DNA from: Acidimicrobiaceae bacterium
GTDB lineage: Bacteria > Actinomycetota > Acidimicrobiia > Acidimicrobiales > RAAP-2
Length of the DNA stretch: 64,000 nt
Reading direction: 5' to 3'
Assembly (NCBI GenBank): GCA_003160635.1
Contig: PMLV01000101.1
Location: 1-64,000, forward strand
Shown: positions 11,016 to 19,669 of the stretch, piece after piece
Layout: each line of letters starts with the position of its first letter
How positions within the stretch are numbered: position 1 is the stretch's first letter
The notes under the pieces: model-generated
Database searches by the model: none
Seen by the model: only the letters and a program-made list of their open reading frames with translations
Told to the model about the DNA's origin: nothing
Made by a program: the position numbers and the translations under genes

Positions 11016-12251
11016 CTATGACGCCGCCGCCGCCGTTCCCGGTATGTCCTGTCCACACACGGGGTTCTTCTGCACCGGCACGAAACCATTCTTCTCGGCC
11101 TTCAACAGCCAGACGCAGATGCTCGGATCGTGCCCGAAGATGGTCGAGTAGTTGATCGTGACCGGCAGCAGGCCATTTCCGTTGTAGCTCTTGATGCTAC
11201 GGAGGGACTTGATGGTGGAAGCGTGCGTCGGGTTCTTCCCCGCTCCCTCAAGTCCCTTGATCATAAGGTCGGCGCCAAGCCAGGCGCCGGCCGAAGCGAA
11301 GCTCGGGAACTGGGCCTTCGAGTAGTGGTCGTACTTCTCGAGGATCGCCTGCATCTGCTTGGTTCCGGCGTTTGGCAGCTGGAAGGGGTGGTACTCCACT
11401 TCGAAGATGTCACCCTGTACGTACTGCCAGGCGGGGGTGCCGATGAGGCTGTACTGGAAGCCATCCGGGAACAATGCGGCCTCCAACTTGATCCCGGCCT
11501 GCTTGTAGGCCTTCGCCAGGGCGAAGTCGCTGGCACCGTCGAGGTTGGGCCACAAGATGTTGACGTTGGCCTGCTTGGCTGCGAGTGCGGTGGCCGTGAA
11601 GTCGACACCGCCATAAGGAACCGAAGTGTCGTTTACAGGCGTCTGCCCTCCGACTCGAGCGAAGGACTGCGCCTCGTCGGAGTTGGCCCGGGTAGAGTTC
11701 GGCGAGATCCCGATCGCGTAGACGGCCTGTCTGGTCCCACCGAAAAGCTTGTTGACCTTCCCATAGAGCATGTTCACCGGGTACTTGGGGTCGAGACTGC
11801 CGAAGTCGGCCGAGAACATGTTCGTGTAGGGCTGCGTGCCCCACTCGGGGCCATCGCTGTCATCGCCCGTCACCGGCACTCCCGCTTCTTGGGCGTACTT
11901 GGCGCCTAAGAAGAACACGGGCGAACTCGAGACGATACCGATGGCGCCCTTGGCGATCGCGCTCTGTATGGCGCTCGAGATGAGAGTGGGGCTCGTCTGG
12001 TCATCGATCACAAGAGGTACCAGCTTGTGGCCGTTGACTCCGCCCAAGGCGTTCTGTTCGTCGATCCGGGCTTCGAAAACACCCACGTCGCCCGCATAGT
12101 CCGATGCAGCCGCCCCCGTCTCAGACGTAATGAAGGCAATGGTCAACGGTGCCGGCGAAGCTCCCGCAGGGTCGGCAGTGGCCCCAACTGTCAACAAAGG
12201 GATCAGCAGGGCTGCCGACACTGCGGCGATTGCATATCTAGAAAGTTTCAC
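11016..12251 (-). CDS. Liv-type ABC transporter substrate-binding protein
   Basis: A 411-residue exported binding protein of the branched-chain amino acid (HAAT) class, type I periplasmic-binding fold. It starts with a Sec signal peptide (KLSRY, hydrophobic stretch AVSAALLIPLLTVGA, then Ala-rich) with no lipobox Cys that I can see. The mature part begins LTIAFITSETG and contains the typical ALGGVNGHKL turn and an IGIVSSSPVFFLGAK segment. I chose GTG 12251, which follows a GGGGGG box; the frame could also start upstream but would bury the signal. No permease or ATPase gene is adjacent, so it may serve either of the two Liv fusions in the window. Confidence 0.87.
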   Translation of the reverse strand: MKLSRYAIAAVSAALLIPLLTVGATADPAGASPAPLTIAFITSETGAAASDYAGDVGVFEARIDEQNALGGVNGHKLVPLVIDDQTSPTLISSAIQSAIAKGAIGIVSSSPVFFLGAKYAQEAGVPVTGDDSDGPEWGTQPYTNMFSADFGSLDPKYPVNMLYGKVNKLFGGTRQAVYAIGISPNSTRANSDEAQSFARVGGQTPVNDTSVPYGGVDFTATALAAKQANVNILWPNLDGASDFALAKAYKQAGIKLEAALFPDGFQYSLIGTPAWQYVQGDIFEVEYHPFQLPNAGTKQMQAILEKYDHYSKAQFPSFASAGAWLGADLMIKGLEGAGKNPTHASTIKSLRSIKSYNGNGLLPVTINYSTIFGHDPSICVWLLKAEKNGFVPVQKNPVCGQDIPGTAAAAS

Positions 12252-12683
12252 GTTTCCCCCCGTTGTGAATGTCGCACAAGCACACGATATGTAAAGGCAA
12301 CGCAGCACAGCTATCGCGTGTCCAAGTGGCGACTTCCCAAGAGTGGACTCGACTCAACTGTGCTGTTGTGCGCTGTTGTGCTGTTGTGCTGTTGTGCGTA
12401 GCTGACGCCGATATAGCTCCAACAATGGATGAGACCGCGTCCAACTGAGGTGCCCCGTCAATTTGTGGCAGCCCGACCCTGAACGTCCACCAGGCGCCCC
12501 CAGTGCCCATCCTGGCCGCTCGTCACATACGACGGACCATTGTAGACGTGCGGTTTTCTGTGCAATCTTACCTTGTACAGCCTTACCTAGTACGTGCTAT
12601 CATGTCAAGAGTTTCCGGGTCTGGATTCTGATGATGTGAACTGGTTCCGGTCGGTCCATCCGTCGCACGAAAGGAGCACGAGG
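12252..12683. other. Divergent intergenic region with short repeats
   Basis: No gene is visible. The stretch holds an 8-bp tandem repeat (unit TGTGCTGT, about 4.5 copies, with one 2-nt insertion) at 12358-12398. It also holds a direct repeat at 12567-12594, CTTACCTTGTACA then CTTACCTAGTACG, spaced 15 nt. The direct repeat lies about 90 nt upstream of the dioxygenase B start and could be part of its promoter or operator. Confidence 0.5.
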
Positions 12684-13553
12684 ATGCCCTTGGAAATCGA
12701 AGAGACGGCACAACCGTTAGGCGCTGAGGTAAAGGGCCTCGATCCGACGGTGACACTCAACGAAGAGGATTTGAGGCGATTAAAGGAAGCTTTCGATCGG
12801 CGAGGGGTCCTGGTCTTCCGAGACCTCGACATCGATCAGGGCTTCCAGGCGCAGCTGTCTGAGCAGCTGATTGGCGTGGAACCCGGTCGTGGAGGGTCTG
12901 GTGAGTCGGAGGTCCGTGAGTCGTACATCTCCAATCGCAAGGCCGGCGCGGCCGCTCCGTACGGTCGCCTTCAGTTTCACTCCGACACCATGTGGGCGAA
13001 GGAGCCACTCCAGGTCTTGTCGTTGTACGGACTCGACGTCGGTGCTCCGGTCGCGCCGACTACCTTCGCCAGCACCATCTTTGCCTGGAAGGCATTGTCG
13101 GACGACTTACGCTCACGCGTCAGCGATCTGAAGGCCGTGCATAGCGCAGGCCAGCACAAGCAATTCGAAGACGATGATTTGATCGCCGCTGTTCCCGAGA
13201 GGCCGAAGTCAACGACAACGCCGATTGGTTTGCGTCATCCGCGTACGGACGAGACCATGCTCTATGTGTGCGAACAGATGACGCACGAGATTCTGAACGT
13301 TTCCCCCGAGGAGAGCCAGGAGCTACTCGAGTCGTTGTTCGGATATCTCTACAACCCCGAGAATCTCTTTCACCATGATTGGCGAAACCATGACCTCGTG
13401 ATCTGGGACAATCTCGCCGTCCAGCATGCCAGGCCGAACGTGGCGCAGGACGGTCCCGCTCGCACACTGCGCAAGTTCGTGAGCCCGCTCGAAGGGATCG
13501 CTATGGAAGAGAGGGCGTTTAATTACAGCCCCGTGCCGGCAGGCGGGAGCTGA
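12684..13553 (+). CDS. TauD/TfdA-type Fe(II)/2-oxoglutarate dioxygenase (B)
   Basis: A 289-residue TauD/TfdA-family dioxygenase. His99 and Asp101 (FHSDTMW) and His248 (LAVQHARPNV) form the Fe(II) triad, and the Arg in ARTLRKF is placed to bind 2-oxoglutarate. ATG 12684 has AAGGAG 7 nt upstream. It is the first gene of a same-strand run with amidohydrolase B (93 nt downstream) and the tandem NTF2-like protein. It is closely related to the dioxygenases at 6753-7619 and 15890-16738, which indicates local duplication. Substrate unknown: family members act on taurine, phenoxy-acids, sulfate esters and other carboxylates. Confidence 0.9.
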   Translation: MPLEIEETAQPLGAEVKGLDPTVTLNEEDLRRLKEAFDRRGVLVFRDLDIDQGFQAQLSEQLIGVEPGRGGSGESEVRESYISNRKAGAAAPYGRLQFHSDTMWAKEPLQVLSLYGLDVGAPVAPTTFASTIFAWKALSDDLRSRVSDLKAVHSAGQHKQFEDDDLIAAVPERPKSTTTPIGLRHPRTDETMLYVCEQMTHEILNVSPEESQELLESLFGYLYNPENLFHHDWRNHDLVIWDNLAVQHARPNVAQDGPARTLRKFVSPLEGIAMEERAFNYSPVPAGGS

Positions 13554-13646
13554 GCCTCCACACACCGCCCTCCAGACATCGCATCCGCACTCCGCGGGCC
13601 CCTCTTCCGGGGTAGGCGGGCCTTAGAACCCATTGAAAGGAACGAT

Positions 13647-14927
13647 ATGTCCGAAGATCGCCACGTGATCGTGATCTCCACGGATGGCCATTGCGGAGCC
13701 GACCTGAGGGATTACAAGCCCTATCTCGAACAGCAGTATCACGAGGCATTCGACCCGTGGGCTGCATCCTTTAAGGACGCGTGGGCCGAAGAGATCCATC
13801 AGGAACGTCCCGCGAACAATCGGTTCGGTCTCGCATCGATGACGGCGCCCCTCAACTGGGACAGCCAGATGCGTCTCGAGTACATCAACGGGCAGGGAAT
13901 CGCGGCCGAAGTGCTGCTTCCCAACACAGCTCCGCCCTTTTATCCGTCCGGCGTATTGACCGCTCCTGGGCCCCGGAGCAAAGAAGAATACGAACTACGA
14001 TCCGCCGGATTGCGCGCTCACAATCGATGGTTGGCCGACTTCTGCGCCGAAGCCCCTGAGCGCAGAATTGGCCTGGCGCAGATATTTCTCGATGATGTCG
14101 ATGACGCGATCGAGGAGGTGCGCTCGGCCAAGGAGGCCGGTCTTCGGGGTGTGCTCCTCCCCGGAGATCACGTCTTGACGATGTCCAATCTCTACTACCC
14201 ACGGTATGACCCATTCTGGGCGGTCTGCGCCGATTTGGAATTGCCCGTCCATCGGCACGCCATGTCGCCGACAGAATCAGTGCACGAAGGTGGCAAGGCT
14301 GCGCAGCTGGTGTCCTTCGCCGAAATCCACTTCTACACGACGAGGGCGATCGGGCACATGATTCTGTCTGGCGTCTTCGAGCGTCACCCAAAGCTGATGT
14401 TCGTCACCACGGAGCTGGCAAACGCATCCGAGCTCACGAGAGAGCTGGACAAGTTGGATTCCCTGGCGAAGCTGAAGGACATGGGAGCAGGGACACCGTT
14501 CTACGAGCACGTGACGGATGCCCTGGAAGAACTGACGATGCTGCCCAGCGAGTACTTCGCCACAAATTGCTACCTCGGCGGACCGCAAGATATCCGGCGG
14601 GCTTACGATCTCGGCATAGCCAACCTCATGTGGGGTGCGGACATTCCTCACTCGGAGGGAACAGGCCCGTTCACTATTGAATCGCTCAAAGTGTCGTTTT
14701 GCGATCTTGACGAGAGCGAACGCGATGTATTGCTCTCGAAGAGGGCAGCCGAGGTCTACCATCTCGACCTCGGCCCGCTACAAGCCATCGCCGATCAAGT
14801 CGGCCCCTCCGTGGAATCGCTCGCCGCTCCTTTGCCTCAGGGCGCTCGTCCGAAGTACCCCGAAGAGTCTTGCTGTGTGGTCTTTCGCGAGGAGAGTTCC
14901 GGAGAATTGGCATCAGCAGTCAGGTAA
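13647..14927 (+). CDS. Amidohydrolase-2 family metal-dependent hydrolase (paralogue B)
   Basis: A 426-residue TIM-barrel amidohydrolase-2 protein. Metal-site motifs are STDGH (Asp13, His15), VHRH, and WGADIPHSEG with Asp332. ATG 13647 follows AAAGGA at a good distance. It shares long blocks with the protein at 184-1479 (GQGIAAEV, PPFYPSG, HNRWL). It lies between dioxygenase B and the tandem NTF2-like gene in one transcription unit, so it probably acts on the product of the dioxygenase. Hydrolysis or non-oxidative decarboxylation are both possible for the family. Confidence 0.9.
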   Translation: MSEDRHVIVISTDGHCGADLRDYKPYLEQQYHEAFDPWAASFKDAWAEEIHQERPANNRFGLASMTAPLNWDSQMRLEYINGQGIAAEVLLPNTAPPFYPSGVLTAPGPRSKEEYELRSAGLRAHNRWLADFCAEAPERRIGLAQIFLDDVDDAIEEVRSAKEAGLRGVLLPGDHVLTMSNLYYPRYDPFWAVCADLELPVHRHAMSPTESVHEGGKAAQLVSFAEIHFYTTRAIGHMILSGVFERHPKLMFVTTELANASELTRELDKLDSLAKLKDMGAGTPFYEHVTDALEELTMLPSEYFATNCYLGGPQDIRRAYDLGIANLMWGADIPHSEGTGPFTIESLKVSFCDLDESERDVLLSKRAAEVYHLDLGPLQAIADQVGPSVESLAAPLPQGARPKYPEESCCVVFREESSGELASAVR

Positions 14928-14975
14928 GCCTCGGCTACTCGGGGAACGTTTTGAACCTCTCAAAAGGACGGTCAC

Positions 14976-15878
14976 ATGGGTGTGATTGATGTAGATCATG
15001 AAATCCTTTCGGCAAACGCACGGGTTGCGATGCACGCAGCCGAGCAGATGATGGTGCATATCGCCGCCGAGATCAAAGGTGACATCGACGGGCTCATGGA
15101 GACGTTGGTCCCCGAGGGTCCGTACGCGTACGCAATCAAGCCGGAACTCAATCCGGATGGGAGCGTGACCATTCCCATCGCGACGACGCCGGAGGAGATT
15201 CGGGAGTGGTACAAGCTCATTCGCGGCATGTCCGCACTCCTGCCCGGATGGCCGGTCATAGAGGTATTCGGGGATTGGTACACATTTCAAGAGTCAATTT
15301 CCCGCGGTCGCCGCAAAGGCTCGGATACGGTCACGGAGAGCCCGACCATTGCCCTCTTTCCGTCGGCGCGGGGGTCCGGGATCACTGGGGAGCTCGTCTG
15401 GTATCGGATGCCAGGAGTTGGGAGTGGAATCACACCGGGAGGGACCGGCAACCAGACCGACTTACGAAAGCTCGGGCTCGAACATCATGACCGGTACGTC
15501 GAGGCGCTCCGGACGTCAAACGTTGACGGGATTCTCGAAATCTTCACTGACCACGCCCAGTCTGCGGTCCGAGACTACGCAAACGATACGGGGACCCTCA
15601 TTGGATTGCATGGAGCAGTTGACCATTCTTCTTACTATCGATCTCTGTTTGACAAATACGAGATCTTGAGGGTCGACCGGATGCACCGGGTGGCACAGGA
15701 CTGGTACGTGTTCGCAGAGCTTCACGTTACTGTGCGTGCGAGACACGAACCGGCGCAAGAACGTACGCTGTCGTTCCGCAACGCCGAGTTCTTCATTCCC
15801 GGGAATGACGGTCGCTTCATCGCCCGCATCGGCCACGGTACCGACCCGATGCAGGACCTCCTTGAAGCCCACCCATAA
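14976..15878 (+). CDS. Tandem NTF2/SnoaL-like protein
   Basis: A 300-residue soluble protein made of two NTF2/SnoaL-like cone folds. The first is about residues 15-150 (GDIDGLMETLVP, DWYTFQESISRG, GITGELVWYRM). The second is about 165-295 (HHDRYVEALRTSNVDGIL, YYRSLFDKYEIL, DWYVFAELHV, GRFIARIGHGTD). Such folds act as isomerases, cyclases, dehydratases or binding subunits, but a double-domain form beside an amidohydrolase is not one I can assign. ATG 14976 has AAAGGA 8 nt upstream. The neighbour amidohydrolase ends 48 nt before. A clear paralogue with the same two-domain layout is at 62270-63190. Confidence 0.75.
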   Translation: MGVIDVDHEILSANARVAMHAAEQMMVHIAAEIKGDIDGLMETLVPEGPYAYAIKPELNPDGSVTIPIATTPEEIREWYKLIRGMSALLPGWPVIEVFGDWYTFQESISRGRRKGSDTVTESPTIALFPSARGSGITGELVWYRMPGVGSGITPGGTGNQTDLRKLGLEHHDRYVEALRTSNVDGILEIFTDHAQSAVRDYANDTGTLIGLHGAVDHSSYYRSLFDKYEILRVDRMHRVAQDWYVFAELHVTVRARHEPAQERTLSFRNAEFFIPGNDGRFIARIGHGTDPMQDLLEAHP

Positions 15879-15889
15879 GATGCAGCCGC

Positions 15890-16738
15890 TCAGACCGTGC
15901 TGTGAACCGGGCGCTGATTGAGAGAAAGTGGCGGAATGAAGCTGGCCACCTTGCGGAGCGTCCGTCTCGGGCCATCGCTCCTAACGTTGGGGCGGGCGTG
16001 TTGCAGAGCCAGATTGTCCCAGATGACCAGGTCCTGCTTGCGCCACTCGTGATGCAAAAGACTCGCTGGCCGGTAGAGGTGCTCGAACAGTTCCACGAGT
16101 AGCTGTTCGCTCTCCTCGCCGGGCAGGCCCACGATCTCCTGAGTCATCTGCTCGCATGCATAAAGGATGCTCTCCCCCGTCCTCGGATGCGGGAGAGCCA
16201 CCGGCTTCACCGTCGAGGGCGGTTGCTCGACCCTAGAGACGAGGACGTCCTCCACGTTGCCTCGCCGGACCTCGCCTGCGGTATGGACCGCACTCAGACC
16301 ATCGACACGAACCCGCAAATCCTCGGGGAGTGTGCTCCATGCTTGAACTGCACTGGCGAATGTCGTCGGCACCACCGGCTGCTCGATGTCGATGCCATAA
16401 AGTGATAGGACTTCGCACGGCTTATCCGACCACATCATGTCGGAATGGAACTGTAACCGTCCGAACGGAGCGGCCGCATTGGGCCGATCGTTGGAAATGT
16501 ACCAGCCGTCTCCACGGCTCTCGGCCTCCGGGGGGGCTTCCTCGCCGCTGAACAGCATGCAGAGATCTGTCTGCTGCGCGTGGGTGATCTCAAGGTTCTG
16601 AAACACCAGTACAGCACGGCGGTCGAAGAGGTCTTTCAGTGTGCTTCGGATTGCCGCGTCGGACAAGAGGTCCGCGTGAAACCCCGTGATCTCTGAGCCG
16701 AACTCCGGAGTGATTTCGTGAACATCCCATACTTGCAT
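15890..16738 (-). CDS. TauD/TfdA-type Fe(II)/2-oxoglutarate dioxygenase (C)
   Basis: A 282-residue TauD/TfdA-family dioxygenase with FHSDMMW and LALQHARPNV supplying the Fe(II) triad and RRTLRKV for 2-oxoglutarate. ATG 16738 follows a GAGGAGGGA box. It is most like dioxygenase B in the core (VPTTFAS, DLVIWDNLA), converges tail-to-tail with the tandem NTF2-like gene 11 nt away, and is transcribed towards the dioxygenase B cluster. Its upstream region carries a palindrome-like motif at 16790-16803 related to two others in the window; the TetR gene at 17433-18128 is a candidate regulator. Confidence 0.9.
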   Translation of the reverse strand: MQVWDVHEITPEFGSEITGFHADLLSDAAIRSTLKDLFDRRAVLVFQNLEITHAQQTDLCMLFSGEEAPPEAESRGDGWYISNDRPNAAAPFGRLQFHSDMMWSDKPCEVLSLYGIDIEQPVVPTTFASAVQAWSTLPEDLRVRVDGLSAVHTAGEVRRGNVEDVLVSRVEQPPSTVKPVALPHPRTGESILYACEQMTQEIVGLPGEESEQLLVELFEHLYRPASLLHHEWRKQDLVIWDNLALQHARPNVRSDGPRRTLRKVASFIPPLSLNQRPVHSTV

Positions 16739-16789
16739 ATTTGGGTCCCTCCTCTGGTGGGCACAATTCGCCTACCGGGATCTGCATAG

Positions 16790-16803
16790 TAACCAATATG
16801 TTA
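16790..16803. promoter_or_regulatory. Operator-like dyad upstream of dioxygenase C
   Basis: TAACCAATATGTTA, read on the gene strand as TAACATATTGGTTA, is a TAAC/GTTA dyad. It lies 51 nt upstream of the dioxygenase C start and overlaps a possible -10 (TACTAT on the gene strand). It resembles the 14-mers at 26921-26934 and 42507-42520. Confidence 0.4.
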
Positions 16804-16889
16804 GCATAAGCAGTGATGGCCCGCACTATTGGCCGCACGACGAAGGCCGCTTAGTGAACGCGCTGCCCCCTAAGCGGCGGGCTCCCCGG

Positions 16890-17150
16890 TCAATTAGGCG
16901 GAGGCGTGCCGATCGCGAAGGACAACAGGCGGCATCCACTCGGACCGGGTCGCAAACCGTGATCGATACCAGCCATCACGATGCAGTCCCCCGAGCGAAC
17001 AGGATGTGGGCCATCACCCAGGAGCAGCTCGCCGGCCCTCTCTATCAATACGACGAGGTCGATCGCATTTCGGTGGTACAGCTCCGTCGCGGGGATCTGT
17101 TCTTCGGTCGATGTGGGGGAAGCATGCTCCACATCGATCGGGGTGTGCAC
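16890..17150 (-). pseudogene. Cupin-fold protein fragment
   Basis: From GTG 17150 an 86-residue frame reads a cupin-like C-terminal half: LVVLIERAGELLLGDG, VRSGDCIVMAGIDHGLR and CRLLSFAIGTPPP. The usual first cupin motif upstream is absent and an in-frame TGA lies about 8 codons before the GTG, so I read it as an N-truncated relic. It could instead be a tiny gene, because GAAGAGGG precedes the GTG. Confidence 0.4.
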
Positions 17151-17432
17151 GATATCGCCCTCTTCGACGAGTCACGAACGTTCGTCTGCAGCAAGACCAA
17201 GGAGGAGGAGACGCACGCGCTCACCGCTCCCTGGGGGCAGCGGTTGAGTACTCACAAAAGTAGCCTTGAGGCGCGAGCAGTGGATGAGATGACACGCGTC
17301 CATGGAGTGCTTACTACGTTGATGTGTCGCAACGGAGTGCGGATCCCCGACCCCCTCAACTTCACCAACGAGCTGTACCCGGCGGGCCGGCCGCTGGATC
17401 TATCTCAGCAGATTGTCGTACGACCGAGCTTC

Positions 17433-18128
17433 CTAGTCGATGGAATAACCGCGGAGGGTGGCTTCTTCCCGAATTGTCTCGGTGACGCCTCGGACCATCA
17501 ATCGCCGGAGGACTTTCTCGTCCATGCCCGACCCGATGAGCCGTACAACCGAGTTCCTTGGCATGGTAGTAACGAGTTGAGCTACTGCACACGAAATGAG
17601 GTAGCCCCGCATCGTCATGAACGCGTACATCACGAGGTCATGCTCGGCCGCTACATCACCAAGCGCCTTCTCCATCAGCGGCTGCGCCAACCGGTCGACG
17701 ACTTGCCCGCTGTCGCGTCGAATCGCTTTCTGGGCGCGGGAGGACATCTTCGGGTTCGCCGACAAGTCGAGGAGTATCTGCACCTGCACCAGATAGCTAC
17801 TCTGCTCATAGTGCAAAGAGAGGACGTTGAGCACCTCGGTGAGGCGTTCTTCCAGAGTCGCCCCATTGACGTCGCTGTCTGCGAATCTTTGCTCGATCTG
17901 CATTCCTATGTCGTTGACCACATCGAGCATCAACTGCTCCCGCGAGCCGAACAGATGCTGGATCGTCCCCCAGGTGACGTCCGCTCGCCGTGCGATCTCA
18001 TTCGAGCTTGCGGTGTAGTAACCCACGTCCACTACAGTCGCAACCACCGCATCGAGTACTCGGCGGCGCGTTTCCTCCCGGTTGCGCCGGCGCGGGGTCG
18101 CTGCTTCACCTTTCTTACCGCTGTCCAT
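17433..18128 (-). CDS. TetR-family transcriptional regulator (1)
   Basis: A 231-residue regulator with an N-terminal TetR helix-turn-helix: TRRRVLDAVVATVVDVGYY, then ASSNEIARRADVTWGTIQHLFGS, followed by a ligand-binding alpha-helical domain. It probably represses a nearby operon and is released by a pathway ligand. It is divergent from the broken SDR at 18315 and lies upstream of dioxygenase C on the same strand. The start at 18128 gives a natural charged leader; no strong ribosome site is evident. A long open frame on the opposite strand (16854-18266) is a shadow of this gene. Confidence 0.85.
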   Translation of the reverse strand: MDSGKKGEAATPRRRNREETRRRVLDAVVATVVDVGYYTASSNEIARRADVTWGTIQHLFGSREQLMLDVVNDIGMQIEQRFADSDVNGATLEERLTEVLNVLSLHYEQSSYLVQVQILLDLSANPKMSSRAQKAIRRDSGQVVDRLAQPLMEKALGDVAAEHDLVMYAFMTMRGYLISCAVAQLVTTMPRNSVVRLIGSGMDEKVLRRLMVRGVTETIREEATLRGYSID

Positions 18129-18314
18129 GTCACTGCACCCTATCGGGGGAGACCGAACCCGGAAGGGACAACATCTCTACGTCGCTGTCGTCACGTCGAA
18201 AATCAGCCGGCGCACAAGAAACATGCAAGACATACCACTGGGAACTACCTACCGTTGGGAATATAGTGAAACGACCCGAGTCGCCAAGCGCTTCGGAGTG
18301 AAAGGACCAGTTGG

Positions 18315-18632
18315 ATGACCAACATTGTGATTGGTGCCGCATCCGGGATGGGCAGGGCCATCGCCGGCCAAATGGCATCGAGGAGTCGGCTTCTCATTGC
18401 TGACCGCGACCTCGATGGGGTTAAAGCCCTTGCGGCGGACCTTGGAGCTCGCCCCGGGTTACGGGAGCAAGTCATCGACCGTACGCGCCTGCGACGGACC
18501 GGCACACCTGAAGACATCGCCTACGCCGCCGTGTATCTGGCGTCGCCCGCTGGCTCATGGATCACAGGGACGCTCCTCGATATCAACGGTGGGCCAGTAG
18601 ACGAACTCTCTCCGATCGTTCCAGATCTTTAA
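18315..18632 (+). pseudogene. Short-chain dehydrogenase with large internal deletion
   Basis: The 105-residue frame has a good ribosome site (AAAGGA, 8 nt before ATG 18315). It begins as an SDR with the cofactor motif GAASGMGRAIA and the acidic strand LLIADRDLDG, then jumps to the SDR C-terminus (RTGTPEDIAYAAVYLAS, WITGTLLDINGG). The middle of the fold, with NNAG and the catalytic YxxxK, is missing, a loss of about 120-140 residues without breaking the frame. It cannot be an active dehydrogenase. Confidence 0.75.
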
Positions 18633-18758
18633 GTTCCCACCAGATGCAAAGTGGTCTTAACCCAAAGTCAGAACATGGCTTGCAAATGGCGCTTAAGCGA
18701 TAGTCAAGGGTCCTAGCTCCTTCTCTGTTGGAGCGGGCCGCATCGAACAAGGACGGAC

Positions 18759-19640
18759 ATGCAATTCACGGAGATTGAATACCAAGTGACGAGCGGCGTG
18801 GCTACAGTCACCCTCAATCGGCCCAACCAACTCAACGCATTTACTACCACTATGGTTAATGAGGTCTTAGAGGTCATCGACGCGGTTGACCGCGACGATG
18901 ATGTGCGGGCCCTGATCCTGACCGGACGCGGTCGGGCGTTTAGCGCGGGTGCAGATCTGTCAGCTGGAGCAGATACTTTTGATTACGACGACCCAAAGAG
19001 CGAGGGAGCAATAGGCTCACAGCGCGTGGCGAATGTAAGTGCGCCGCGGGATGGTTGTGGGCGAATCACGCTGCGATTGTTCGATTGCAGAAAACCAATT
19101 ATCGCGGCTGTGAACGGCCCAGCAGTGGGAATGGGAGCCACCATGCTATTGGCCTCCGACATCCGCGTCGCATCGGAGAGCGCTCGATTTGGTTTTGTAT
19201 TCACTCGTAGGGGGATCGCACCTGAAGGTGCGTCGACGTGGTTTCTGCCGAGAGTGGTCGGCATCTCACAGGCGGCCGAATGGCTGTATACGGGGCGCGT
19301 CTTTGACGCAGCTGAAGCTTTGGCCGGTGGACTCGTGCGCAGTGTCCATCCCGACGGAGATTTGCTCGACGCAGCACGAGCACTCGCTGCTGAAATTGCG
19401 GAGGCGGCACCAGTCTCTGTCGCGCTTACGAGGCAAATGCTTTGGCGGATGCTGGGTGCTGACCATCCAATGGATGCGCATCGGGCCGATTCCCGTGCCA
19501 TCTACGCAACCGGAGCCGGATCCGACGCACGCGAGGGAATCATCTCGTTCCTCGAGAAGCGCCCCCCTCGTTTTGGTGGAAAAGTGTCTACTGACCTACC
19601 GGACATATTTCCTGATTGGCAACAGCCTGAATACTCCTAG
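18759..19640 (+). CDS. Enoyl-CoA hydratase/isomerase family protein (1)
   Basis: A 293-residue crotonase-fold protein. The oxyanion-hole segments GRAFSAGADLS and GPAVGMGATML are present. The segment GIAPEGASTWFLPR contains a Glu at the usual catalytic place, so hydratase activity on an enoyl-CoA is likely. AAGGA precedes ATG 18759 by 6 nt. The cyclase-like gene starts 29 nt after the stop, suggesting one transcript. Insertion of about 20 residues after the first oxyanion segment (AGADTFDYDDPKSEG) is seen in many short-chain enoyl-CoA hydratases of actinobacteria. Confidence 0.9.
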   Translation: MQFTEIEYQVTSGVATVTLNRPNQLNAFTTTMVNEVLEVIDAVDRDDDVRALILTGRGRAFSAGADLSAGADTFDYDDPKSEGAIGSQRVANVSAPRDGCGRITLRLFDCRKPIIAAVNGPAVGMGATMLLASDIRVASESARFGFVFTRRGIAPEGASTWFLPRVVGISQAAEWLYTGRVFDAAEALAGGLVRSVHPDGDLLDAARALAAEIAEAAPVSVALTRQMLWRMLGADHPMDAHRADSRAIYATGAGSDAREGIISFLEKRPPRFGGKVSTDLPDIFPDWQQPEYS

Positions 19641-19669
19641 ACTCAAGAAGGGCGAAGGGGGTGCACGAA

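Noticed and set aside
16854-18266. 470-codon open frame on the plus strand
   Set aside because: It runs opposite the TetR gene and the cupin fragment, has no family motifs, and its composition is that of an antisense frame in high-GC DNA.
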